Of a DNA stretch of 5,827 nucleotides, positions 1-5,740 are shown in pieces. Numbering within the stretch: position 1 is the first letter of the stretch; each line of letters starts with the position of its first letter. The notes below the pieces were generated by a model. That model worked only from the letters and a program-made list of their open reading frames with translations, had not been told where the DNA came from and searched no databases. The position numbers and the translations under genes are program-made. The DNA comes from JACTUA01 sp035506435 (GTDB lineage Archaea; Halobacteriota; Methanomicrobia; Methanomicrobiales; JACTUA01), in the NCBI GenBank assembly GCA_035506435.1, contig DATJPK010000081.1:1-5827 (forward strand). The letters are read 5' to 3'.

Positions 1-492
1 TGGCTGGTCGTCGGGGTCACGGTGACCCTCGTCTATGCCGCGACCGGCATCTTTTCGCTCCTTGCCCTGGTCCTCTCCCTCCTGCACGGGCTCACGGTAA
101 CCTGTTTTGCCGTGTCGATGATGCGCCGCGATGTGAACTCCGACCGGCTGGGCGGGAAAACCACCTCCTCGGTGCGACACCCGGAGGCCCCCCACTCGAC
201 CATCTACGGAACCGTCACCCTCCTCGCGTCCGTGCTCGCGTTCTATCCCCTGTTCCTCATCCTGGGGAACCTGGAGCTCGCCTACCTGCTGGTCCTTACC
301 ACGGCCCTGATCGCGGGGATCAACACGGTCCACGGGGCACGGATCGACCAGCTCTGCACCCGTGCCCTCTGGTCCGTTTTTCCCGACTTCGAGCTCGCGG
401 CAAACCGGCTCATGCTCCAGCAGGTCGGGGCGTCGCTCGTCCACGCGGTTGCCATCACCGCCGTCCTCTTTGCATTCGGGAGGATCGGATGA
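1..492 (+). CDS. UbiA-superfamily prenyltransferase-like membrane protein, C-terminal part (5' end outside window)
   Basis: The frame is open to the left edge, so the GTG at 22 is probably internal and this is the 3' portion of a longer gene. Counting from that GTG, residues 36-47 (RDVNSDRLGGKT) resemble the second conserved motif of UbiA/MenA prenyltransferases, RDxxxDxxxGKxT, where the aspartates bind Mg-diphosphate. Three hydrophobic segments follow (about 61-82, 86-103, 134-153), as expected for the last three helices of UbiA proteins. One or two more precede the motif. UbiA enzymes transfer a polyprenyl chain to an acceptor in the membrane; donor and acceptor cannot be told here. The usual TLP after the motif is replaced by TSS, and the first motif (NDxxD) would lie outside the window, so the assignment is an inference. 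The gene overlaps the next by ATGA, indicating one operon. An unrelated multi-helix protein is the alternative. Confidence 0.55.
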   Translation, partial: WLVVGVTVTLVYAATGIFSLLALVLSLLHGLTVTCFAVSMMRRDVNSDRLGGKTTSSVRHPEAPHSTIYGTVTLLASVLAFYPLFLILGNLELAYLLVLTTALIAGINTVHGARIDQLCTRALWSVFPDFELAANRLMLQQVGASLVHAVAITAVLFAFGRIG

Positions 493-1550
493 AGGTTGCC
501 ATCGCCGGGGCAGGGATCGCCGGGGGCTACCTCGCACGGCTCCTCGGGGAACAGGGGATCCAGCCGGACCTCTACGACGGCATGGACCATGCCACGCGGT
601 GCGGGTGCCGCTCGTGCGGGTGGGGGGCGCCCGAGGGGATACGTCCCTATCTCGCGGAAGTCGGGCTCGACCTTGACGAGTACCGGCTCGAGTCCATGTC
701 ATCCATGAATTTCGACGGCCTCGTCGCCGGGACCCCCCTTTTCACCCTCGACAAGCCCCGCCTGGTCCGGGACCTCGCTTTCGGAGGGAAGCTGAACCGG
801 TTCAACCTGCCGCCTGAAAAGGCAGGGGACTATGACGTCGTGGTGGACGCGACCGGGATCGCGCGTTCGTTCCTTCCCCCGTGCCGGTCAGACCTGACCC
901 TGCCGACGATGCAGCACCGGGTCGCGGTCGAAGCAAAGGACGGCACCGGGCGAATCGGGGCGGGGGTGTTTGGAAACGACGTCCCCGGGCTCGGGTACCT
1001 CTGGATCTTCCCGCTCGGCAGGGACGAATACCACATCGGCGTCGGTGGAATCGGCTTCGCCGGGCACGGGAGCATCCTCGACCGGTTTTACCGCGAATCC
1101 TCGGGGCGGTTTTCCTTCACACGCCTCTGCGGGTGCCATGGGTCGGTCCGGGTCGCCTCCCCGTACTATTCCACCCCGGTATACTCGTGGCGAAACCGGG
1201 ATGGCAGCGACCCCCAGCTGGTCATCGGGGTCGGTGAGTCCGTCGGGACGGTATCGCCTTTCACGGGAGAAGGTGTCGTGTATTCCCTGGAGTGCGCCCG
1301 CCTGCTCGCCGATAACTGGCTGGACCCGGAGGCCTATGCCCGGTCCGTCCTCGCCCGGTTCGCCTGGATGAGGAGGGAGCGGGAAACCCTCGACTACCTC
1401 CTGTCGCCCGCAGGCAGACGCGGGCCGAGGATCAGGGACCGGTGGAGGTTCTACCGGAACGCCAGCCGTTCGGACATCCGGCTCCCCATGATCGAAGCCT
1501 TCAGGCGGATGGGCAGCCTGTCGCGGTGGGTGGACGCCCCGGGGGTATAA
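489..1550 (+). CDS. Geranylgeranyl reductase-like FAD-dependent oxidoreductase
   Basis: This 353-aa protein opens with a Rossmann dinucleotide motif, GAGIAG (residues 7-12). At 170-175 it carries YLWIFP, matching the YxWxFP signature of geranylgeranyl reductases. Residues 247-263 (GVGESVGTVSPFTGEGV) match the second FAD-binding motif, usually GDAAGxxxPxxGEG, with GES in place of GDA. Known members saturate isoprenoid double bonds of archaeal membrane lipids or prenyl cofactors using FAD. The substrate here is unknown, and methanogens usually encode several paralogs. The protein is somewhat shorter than typical 390-450 aa reductases. Two cysteine clusters stand out: CGCRSC (38-43), where GGRs usually have a single RCG, and CGC (214-216). 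The start is supported by GGGAGG at 478-483, five bases before the ATG, and by the 4-base overlap with the UbiA-like gene. That pairing favours a prenyl-lipid role. Confidence 0.8.
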   Translation: MKVAIAGAGIAGGYLARLLGEQGIQPDLYDGMDHATRCGCRSCGWGAPEGIRPYLAEVGLDLDEYRLESMSSMNFDGLVAGTPLFTLDKPRLVRDLAFGGKLNRFNLPPEKAGDYDVVVDATGIARSFLPPCRSDLTLPTMQHRVAVEAKDGTGRIGAGVFGNDVPGLGYLWIFPLGRDEYHIGVGGIGFAGHGSILDRFYRESSGRFSFTRLCGCHGSVRVASPYYSTPVYSWRNRDGSDPQLVIGVGESVGTVSPFTGEGVVYSLECARLLADNWLDPEAYARSVLARFAWMRRERETLDYLLSPAGRRGPRIRDRWRFYRNASRSDIRLPMIEAFRRMGSLSRWVDAPGV

Positions 1551-1590
1551 CCATCCACTGGCGACGGGACGAGGGCCCCGCGGATACCCA

Positions 1591-1619
1591 GGAACCTTCG
1601 TGGAGAGAGAGTAGGTTCC
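1591..1619 (+). terminator. Weak stem-loop after the UbiA/GGR-like operon
   Basis: GGAACCT (1591-1597) and AGGTTCC (1613-1619) form a perfect 7-bp inverted repeat around a 15-base purine-rich loop, 40 bases after the stop codon and followed by CCTTTC. It could help end transcription or could be a protein-binding dyad ahead of the lipoprotein promoter. The T-run is poor and the stem short, so the call is tentative. Confidence 0.25.
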
Positions 1620-1672
1620 CTTTCAGGACCATGGCAGCCGGGCACCTGCGCCCCCTTTCCCGGACCTTGACA

Positions 1673-1682
1673 CCATATATAC
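1673..1682 (+). promoter_or_regulatory. Archaeal TATA-like box for the lipoprotein gene
   Basis: CCATATATAC is the clearest AT-rich box in a GC-rich gap. Its centre lies about 35 bases before the ATG at 1713. Archaeal transcription usually starts about 25 bases after the TATA centre, which predicts a start near 1703 and a leader of only about 10 bases. No strong Shine-Dalgarno sequence precedes the ATG, in keeping with a short leader. Confidence 0.55.
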
Positions 1683-1712
1683 AAAGAACATAGAGTATTC
1701 ATCGATCGAAAG

Positions 1713-2495
1713 ATGCGCCTCCAGTTCGTCCTCGTGTGTCTTCTGTTGCTCACTCTTGCCATGGTCTGCGGCTGCACGTCCGGTTCACCACCGGTCACCC
1801 CGACCCCCTCCCCCGTCTCGACGACCGCCCCGCCGCCCGTGAGCACCGCGCCTGTCGAAATCACCACCCCCATGCCAACTCCCACGGTATCTCCTGCCGA
1901 GGCTCTCCACGCAAGCGGCGGGTTTTACATGAACGAATGGTACAACATTTCCAGGGTGTCAAAGGATAACAAGACAGCCATACGGGTATATATCACGGCC
2001 TACCGCTACCAGTTCCGTGATTCCTACCTGTACTGGGATACCGTCGCCACCCGCTACCTGCCGGTTGACCCGGCCCCGGGTTCACGGTTCCTGTTCATCT
2101 TTCTCAATACCTGGATAGATGACTCGGTCCCGAACGTCATACCCCTCGACGGGTTCGACTATACCCATTTCACCCTCGAGTACAACGGGACGACATTCCC
2201 GGCGACCGTTGATCGCCACCAGATCTCCGAGTTGCAGCCATATTCGAACCTGTTCAAAACCGGGTACGTGGTCCCCTTCGGGTACATGTGGGTGACAAAC
2301 TCGATAACCCTGAAGCGGGAGTTACATGCCCTCCCCAACCTCGAGCCTGGCAAAGGGAACGCGTGGGACGGTTTCATCATTTTCGAAGTCCCGAAGGACG
2401 CGAAACAGTCCGACCTGAAGGTAAGCGGCCGGTTCAGCGGGCTCGGATCTGCATACTGGGTCCTCCAGGGAGGAGATTCCTTCTCCCTGGGCTGA
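1713..2495 (+). CDS. Secreted lipoprotein of unknown function with Thr/Pro linker
   Basis: This 260-aa protein has a short basic N-terminus (MR), a hydrophobic signal core (about 4-18) and a lipobox-like VCGC ending at Cys21, so it is likely exported and lipid-anchored to the outer face of the membrane. Residues about 24-60 form a low-complexity Thr/Pro/Ser linker, common in methanogen surface lipoproteins. The globular part (about 66-258) is rich in aromatic and beta-type sequence, with segments such as SRFLFIFLNTWIDD and an EYNGTTFPA turn. This loosely recalls immunoglobulin-like DUF4352-type extracellular domains, but I cannot assign a family. No catalytic motif is visible. The gene appears monocistronic, with its own TATA box upstream and a hairpin at its 3' end. 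It converges on the homocysteine operon. Presence as a gene is secure; function is unknown. Confidence 0.85.
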   Translation: MRLQFVLVCLLLLTLAMVCGCTSGSPPVTPTPSPVSTTAPPPVSTAPVEITTPMPTPTVSPAEALHASGGFYMNEWYNISRVSKDNKTAIRVYITAYRYQFRDSYLYWDTVATRYLPVDPAPGSRFLFIFLNTWIDDSVPNVIPLDGFDYTHFTLEYNGTTFPATVDRHQISELQPYSNLFKTGYVVPFGYMWVTNSITLKRELHALPNLEPGKGNAWDGFIIFEVPKDAKQSDLKVSGRFSGLGSAYWVLQGGDSFSLG

Positions 2496-2511
2496 CCCGG
2501 GTGCCCTTTTT
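2465..2511 (+). terminator. Hairpin plus T-run ending the lipoprotein transcript
   Basis: Bases 2465-2475 pair with 2480-2490 (CCAGGGAGGAG with CTTCTCCCTGG) around the loop ATTC, giving an 11-bp stem with one G-T wobble. The stem lies inside the last codons of the lipoprotein gene, just before the stop at 2493-2495. A TTTTT run follows at 2507-2511. Archaeal termination relies mainly on T-runs, so the T-run may be the active part. The gap between stem and T-run (16 bases) is longer than in a bacterial intrinsic terminator. Confidence 0.4.
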
Positions 2512-2604
2512 CATCCAATGGGCCGGTTCCGGCATGATCCGGCTCCCCGCACCCCGCCCTTCCTGTCCTCCCATTGAACCGGAGGGTCATGGTGAGATTG
2601 CAAG

Positions 2605-2617
2605 GTGAAGAAAAGAA
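2605..2617 (-). terminator. T-rich terminator of the homocysteine operon
   Basis: On the minus strand, a T-rich tract (TTCTTTTCTTCA then C, from 2617 down to 2605) begins a few bases after the stop codon of the NIL-ferredoxin gene. T-rich tracts on the non-template strand are the main archaeal intrinsic termination signal. No strong hairpin precedes it. The position, between two convergent genes, fits. Confidence 0.4.
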
Positions 2618-2621
2618 GGGT

Positions 2622-3014
2622 TCAGCCCGGCACCTGCTGTGAGAGGGCGTCGTGCGGGCAGGCCTCGATGCACTTCCCGCAGAGGACGCACTTCTCCACC
2701 TCCATGACGAGCCGCCACTCCCCGTCGAAGGTGAAGACCTCGCGCGGGCAGACGCTCACGCAGGCCCCGCAGTCCACGCACTCCTCCTCGTTCCTGACGA
2801 CGGGGTGCTCGAGGACCTTCACCACCGCCCCGAGGGACCCCATCTTTTCGGAGACGAGCCGGCAGCTCTCCTCGGGGACGTCGATGAGGACCTCGCCTCC
2901 CGAGGAGTCGATGTGCGCCCGGTCCACCCGGATGAGGACTCCCGTTTCCTTCACCGCCTTGGCGATGATCGGCTCGTAGCCCTTGCGCCGGGAGAAGGTG
3001 ACCAGGAGCTTCAT
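2622..3014 (-). CDS. NIL-domain 2x[4Fe-4S] ferredoxin, iron-sulfur subunit of L-aspartate semialdehyde sulfurtransferase
   Basis: This 130-aa protein has two parts. Residues 1-70 form a NIL-type ligand-binding domain (MKLLVTFSRR start, ending before PVVRNEEE). Residues 75-122 hold two ferredoxin sites: C79, C82, C85, C89 followed by Pro, and C109, C112, C115, C119 followed by Pro. Each gives a CxxCxxCxxxCP pattern for a [4Fe-4S] cluster. The architecture matches the MA1822/MJ0099 family, which works with a DUF39 partner to build homocysteine from aspartate semialdehyde and sulfide. The clusters presumably supply electrons to reduce a thio-intermediate. The DUF39 partner lies immediately upstream. 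The ATG at 3014-3012 overlaps the upstream TGA by four bases and is preceded by a strong GGAGGTG. The reading frame stays open further upstream to 3485, but that extension lies antiparallel-free within the DUF39 gene and is low-complexity Arg/Gly/His sequence, so it is not coding. Confidence 0.9.
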   Translation of the reverse strand: MKLLVTFSRRKGYEPIIAKAVKETGVLIRVDRAHIDSSGGEVLIDVPEESCRLVSEKMGSLGAVVKVLEHPVVRNEEECVDCGACVSVCPREVFTFDGEWRLVMEVEKCVLCGKCIEACPHDALSQQVPG

Positions 3015-4528
3015 TTCAGCCACCTCCCGCCGAAGAGCTTCCCGAGGTCGATGGCCGTGAGCATCCCGAGGACCTTCCCCGCCCGGTCCACGACGGGGAG
3101 GGCGCTCACGTTGTGCTGCTCGAGCTTCCTGGCCACGATGTCCACGTGCTCGTCGGGGGTCGTCGTGATCACCTTTCGCGTCATGATGTCCTTCACCTGT
3201 TTCGCCCTCCCGGGCCGGGCGATGGCCTTCGAGAGGTCGTAGGTGGTGATGATCCCGACGAGCTTCCCGTCGGGGTCGGTCACCACGAGGTGGTTCGTGT
3301 CCCCCTTGAGAAGCCTCCGGGCCGCCTCCTGGATGTCCTCGCCGTCGCCGACCGAGGGGATGTTCCGGTCCATGATGTCCTGCACCCGGGGCGCCCTCGC
3401 CGTCTCGCGCATGGGCCGTGCGAGCTTCTTCGGGTCGATCCGCCGGGTGGGGAGGGCCACCGTCATCTTTCCGGACTCCACCCATCCCTTCAGCTCGCGG
3501 GCAACACCCCGCGCCCTCCTGAAGCTCGAGAGGGATGAGGTCTTCACCATCTCCCCGCGGAGCTCAACCTCGCCGTTCTTCAGGTCGGCATAGGAGACCT
3601 CCCGGATGGCAGGCCGGTCCCGGGACGGGATGCCGTAGTCGATGACCTGGACCCGGATATCCTCGTCCCGTACCGCCGTCGACCGCACGACGTCGAGGTC
3701 GATGACCGGGAGGGGGACCCCTACCCCGATATACATGGTGACCCCGTAGCCGGTCATCGTCGCCGCCCTGAGGTACTCCTGGGACATCTCCTTCATGTCC
3801 GCCGTTACCATGAGGGTCCCGAAGCCCTTTCCCGGCGAGTGCTGGGTCCCCTCGCCGATGATCATGCCCGGTGCCCCCGCGAGGAAGATGGGGACCCCGC
3901 TCCCGATGACATGGAAGATCGGGTCGTTCGAGAGGGGGGAGAGGACCCCCGCCCCCGAGTAGGTGATGTTCCCGAACGACGGGAGGAGCATCCCCATGTA
4001 GGTGTGGAGCGTCCGGTCGGTGGAGTTTGTTGCCGCGTTGTACCGCTGGTACGCGTTCCGCGGGTTCACCATGATGGCCTGGTTCAGGTCATCGAGGATG
4101 AGTTCGGTGGTGAGCTCCCGGCGGGGGTAACAGTCCGTCCCCGCAGAGGTCGCCCGGAGTTCCACCCTTCTCCCCGCGACAAAGTCCTCCATCACGTGGG
4201 CGCCGCCGTACTCCATGCCCCGGGTGACGGACTGCTGGGTCGCCCCGATGTACGCGTCCACCGCCGCGACGCCGCCATACGCCTCCACGTCGTTCAGGAA
4301 CACCTGCGACATCCGGATCGGGGGGTCGGCATGGCCGAAGTTCAGGAACGCCCCCGTCGAGCACATCGCCCCGAATGTGCCGGTGGTGACCACGTCCACT
4401 TCGGCGAGCGCACCCTCTTCGCCCAGCTCGGCGACGATCCCGGGCATCTCCTCCGCCGTGACCACGCGTGCGTTCCCCTCGCGGATCCGGGTGTTGATCA
4501 GCTCGATGGACTTCTCCATGCCTGTCAT
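3011..4528 (-). CDS. DUF39/HcyBio homocysteine biosynthesis protein with C-terminal CBS pair (L-aspartate semialdehyde sulfurtransferase)
   Basis: This 505-aa protein has an N-terminal DUF39 (COG1900, HcyBio) domain at about 5-370, with family hallmarks such as TTGTFGAMCSTGAFLNFGH and ATSAGTDCYPRREL. Two CBS motifs follow at about 382-435 and 445-500, each with the usual hydrophobic-VV-D-x-x-G-K pattern. Genetic work on Methanosarcina MA1821/MA1822 showed that this family and its ferredoxin partner make homocysteine from aspartate semialdehyde and sulfide, probably through a cysteine persulfide. Cys56 and Cys133 here have the 77-residue spacing I recall for the two conserved cysteines of MA1821. 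The CBS pair of the full-length homolog MJ0100 binds S-adenosylmethionine and methylthioadenosine, so feedback sensing of the methionine cycle is likely. A second in-frame ATG at 4519 (residue 4, MEKSIELIN) is an alternative start; neither has a good Shine-Dalgarno. The NIL-ferredoxin gene follows with a 4-base overlap. Confidence 0.92.
   Translation of the reverse strand: MTGMEKSIELINTRIREGNARVVTAEEMPGIVAELGEEGALAEVDVVTTGTFGAMCSTGAFLNFGHADPPIRMSQVFLNDVEAYGGVAAVDAYIGATQQSVTRGMEYGGAHVMEDFVAGRRVELRATSAGTDCYPRRELTTELILDDLNQAIMVNPRNAYQRYNAATNSTDRTLHTYMGMLLPSFGNITYSGAGVLSPLSNDPIFHVIGSGVPIFLAGAPGMIIGEGTQHSPGKGFGTLMVTADMKEMSQEYLRAATMTGYGVTMYIGVGVPLPVIDLDVVRSTAVRDEDIRVQVIDYGIPSRDRPAIREVSYADLKNGEVELRGEMVKTSSLSSFRRARGVARELKGWVESGKMTVALPTRRIDPKKLARPMRETARAPRVQDIMDRNIPSVGDGEDIQEAARRLLKGDTNHLVVTDPDGKLVGIITTYDLSKAIARPGRAKQVKDIMTRKVITTTPDEHVDIVARKLEQHNVSALPVVDRAGKVLGMLTAIDLGKLFGGRWLK
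3021..3027 (-). promoter_or_regulatory. Shine-Dalgarno site fixing the NIL-ferredoxin start
   Basis: The minus strand reads GGAGGTG, six bases before the ATG at 3014. It lies inside the last codons of the DUF39 gene. Together with the ATGA overlap it decides the start of the downstream gene against the long upstream-open frame, and it implies coupled translation of the two subunits. Confidence 0.8.
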
Positions 4529-4610
4529 CTTTCTTATGAATAATAATTAAGGTTTCGTATTATCCAGAGTAATAAATGCCGATATATGCCACCACGGCAC
4601 ACCGGTAGGT
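4529..4610. promoter_or_regulatory. Divergent promoter region between the homocysteine operon and the NIF3 gene
   Basis: This 82-bp gap is sharply AT-rich against GC-rich genes. For the minus-strand operon, GATAATAC (4564-4557) and ATTTATT (4577-4571) are TATA candidates that would give a leader of a few to about 20 bases. For the plus-strand NIF3 gene, GATATATG (4581-4588) is centred about 27 bases before the ATG at 4611, the spacing of a leaderless transcript. AATAATAATT (4539-4548) is a more distant alternative. No convincing Shine-Dalgarno precedes either start codon. Which box is used by which gene cannot be decided by eye. Confidence 0.6.
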
Positions 4611-5318
4611 ATGCGGCGGGAGGACCTCGTCCGGGAACTCGAGCGGCTGGCCCCGCCCGGCCTCGCCGACCCGGAGGACGCGGGCCGCATCGGTCTCGTC
4701 ATAGAGGGGACGGGCGATGTCGGGGGAACCTGTGTTGCCCTCGATGTTACCCCGAAGGTCGTTGCCCGGACGATACAGGCAGGCGCGGGGATGCTCGTCG
4801 TGCACCACACCCCGCTCTATGAGCCGGTCACCTCGCTCACGGGCCCGCTGGCACGCCTCGTCGCACCCCTCCTCACGGGCAACGTGAACCTCTACGTCAT
4901 GCACACGAACTTCGACCGCGCCCCCGGCGGGATCAACGACACGCTCGCCGAACTCCTCGGCCTCCGGAATACCGAACCCCTGGACCTCGGGGTCGTCGGG
5001 GACTGTGGCCTCGATGCGAGGGAGATCGCGAGGCGTATCGGTGGACCGGTCAGGCTCTGGGGGAGAGCAGGGAAGATCGCCCGGCTCGCGGTGGTCGGGG
5101 GATCCGGCTTCGACCTTGTCAGGATCGAAGAGACTGCCAGGAGAGGAGCGAGGGCCTTCCTCTCGGCCGAGATGAAGCACCACGTCGCCCGCTCCATTCC
5201 CATTCCCTGCATCGAGGCCACCCATTATGCGCTCGAGGCGCCCGGGATGCGGCGGCTTGCAGACCGGATGGGGTGGGAGTTCATCGATGACCCGCCAGAG
5301 GTCAGCCCCCTCCCATGA
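4611..5318 (+). CDS. NIF3/DUF34-family dinuclear metal protein
   Basis: This 235-aa protein shows the NIF3/DUF34 (YbgI, 'GTP cyclohydrolase 1 type 2 homolog') signatures in order: VVHHTPLY with H65 and H66; MHTNFDRAPGGINDTLAELL with D102; SAEMKHH at 185-191; and IEATHYALEAPG with H205 and E209. These five residues match the metal ligands known from E. coli YbgI (two adjacent His, an Asp, and His-x3-Glu). The family forms ring-shaped hexamers with two metals per subunit; its true reaction is unresolved despite the annotation name. The N-terminal motif is divergent, with EDAGRIGL where DNVGL is usual, and HHT replaces HHP. Length is typical for the short form without the central insertion. The gene overlaps the SWIM gene by ATGA and is divergent from the homocysteine operon. 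The start has no proper ribosome site, fitting a leaderless message. Confidence 0.92.
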   Translation: MRREDLVRELERLAPPGLADPEDAGRIGLVIEGTGDVGGTCVALDVTPKVVARTIQAGAGMLVVHHTPLYEPVTSLTGPLARLVAPLLTGNVNLYVMHTNFDRAPGGINDTLAELLGLRNTEPLDLGVVGDCGLDAREIARRIGGPVRLWGRAGKIARLAVVGGSGFDLVRIEETARRGARAFLSAEMKHHVARSIPIPCIEATHYALEAPGMRRLADRMGWEFIDDPPEVSPLP

Positions 5319-5650
5319 CCGACCCCTGGAAGATGCTCGAACGGGAGAGGAAGCTCACCCCGGAGATCAGGAGCCTCATCGGGGAGCGGTACGGCCCGCG
5401 GGGGAAAAAGGCACTCGAGATCGTGGACGAGGGGAGGGTGAAGAAGTACCTGGACTTCTTCGTCGTGGTAGGGACCTCAGAGGAGCACGTCGTAGAGGAC
5501 GAGTTCTGCTCCTGCGTGGACGCCCTCTTCCGGCGGAGGGGGGAGTGTGCCCACGTCCTCGCCGTGAGAATCGCGGCCCTGACAGGGTGCTACGAGGAGT
5601 TCGCCCTCTGGTACCAGGACTCGTGGAAGGAGCAGCAGGGCGAGACATGA
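5315..5650 (+). CDS. Small SWIM zinc-finger protein
   Basis: This 111-aa protein carries CxC-x10-CxH at C65, C67, C78 and H80 (FCSCVDALFRRRGECAHVLAV), the SWIM zinc-finger pattern. The N-terminal 45 residues are charged and helical. Residues 46-62 form a beta segment leading into the finger, and an aromatic helix (FALWYQDSW) ends the protein. SWIM domains bind DNA or protein partners. Stand-alone archaeal SWIM proteins have been compared with the eukaryotic Sws1/Shu2 recombination factors, but that role is not shown here. The ATG overlaps the NIF3 stop by ATGA, and a distant GAGGT (5298-5302) lies upstream, so translation is probably coupled to NIF3. alaS follows after about 90 bases. Confidence 0.82.
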   Translation: MTDPWKMLERERKLTPEIRSLIGERYGPRGKKALEIVDEGRVKKYLDFFVVVGTSEEHVVEDEFCSCVDALFRRRGECAHVLAVRIAALTGCYEEFALWYQDSWKEQQGET

Positions 5651-5652
5651 AG

Positions 5653-5660
5653 TTTTTATC
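5653..5660 (+). promoter_or_regulatory. Possible TATA-like box in the alaS leader
   Basis: TTTTTATC lies two bases after the SWIM stop codon and is the only AT-rich box in the gap. A transcription start about 25-27 bases downstream would fall near 5681-5684, just before the purine-rich ribosome site at 5684-5690. Alternatively it is simply the T-run terminating the NIF3-SWIM transcript, or the three genes are read together. Confidence 0.4.
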
Positions 5661-5695
5661 GGAACGCCGCGAAGATTGGTAAAGAGAGGTGCGAC

Positions 5696-5731
5696 ATGGG
5701 CTCCTTCATCAGAAGGGACCAGGAGCGCTGA
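5696..5731 (+). CDS. Possible 11-codon leader micro-ORF upstream of alaS
   Basis: ATG at 5696 opens a frame encoding MGSFIRRDQER and ends at TGA 5729-5731. GAGAGGTG (5684-5691) gives it a good Shine-Dalgarno at suitable spacing. The stop codon abuts the alaS ribosome site (AAGGTG), so a ribosome finishing the micro-ORF would sit on the alaS start. The peptide has no alanine codons but has adjacent AGA and AGG arginine codons. It may be a leader peptide, or a chance frame in a short gap. It is in frame with alaS but separated from it by the stop. Confidence 0.3.
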   Translation: MGSFIRRDQER

Positions 5732-5740
5732 AGGTGCGAT

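Noticed and set aside
22..24. GTG at 22 as the true start of the first gene
   Set aside because: The frame is open and hydrophobic to the window edge, there is no clear ribosome site, and the UbiA-like motif implies a missing N-terminal half.
1631..1693. A 20-codon ORF in the gap before the lipoprotein gene
   Set aside because: It has no ribosome site, runs through the TATA-like box, and resembles out-of-frame GC-rich sequence.
2523..2582. CCGGTTC (2523-2529) and GAACCGG (2576-2582) inverted repeat in the convergent gap
   Set aside because: The 7-base arms are separated by 46 bases and compete with several other CCGG pairings. This is expected by chance in GC-rich DNA.
2652..3242. A 196-codon plus-strand frame opposite the NIL-ferredoxin and DUF39 3' end
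   Set aside because: It is antisense to two confidently identified genes and rich in His/Asp/Pro/Leu, without a ribosome site or family match.
2622..3485. A 287-codon minus-strand frame extending the NIL-ferredoxin N-terminus
   Set aside because: The upstream 157 codons overlap the DUF39 gene in another frame and are low-complexity Arg/Gly/His sequence. The ATG at 3014 has a strong ribosome site and an ATGA overlap.
3839..4543. A 234-codon plus-strand frame opposite the DUF39 gene
   Set aside because: It is antisense to a well-recognised gene, rich in Arg/Pro/His/Val/Gly, and matches no family. It is a typical GC-rich shadow.
4560..5225. A 221-codon minus-strand frame opposite the NIF3 gene
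   Set aside because: The plus strand carries all five NIF3 metal ligands in order. The antisense product is charged low-complexity sequence with no recognisable motif.
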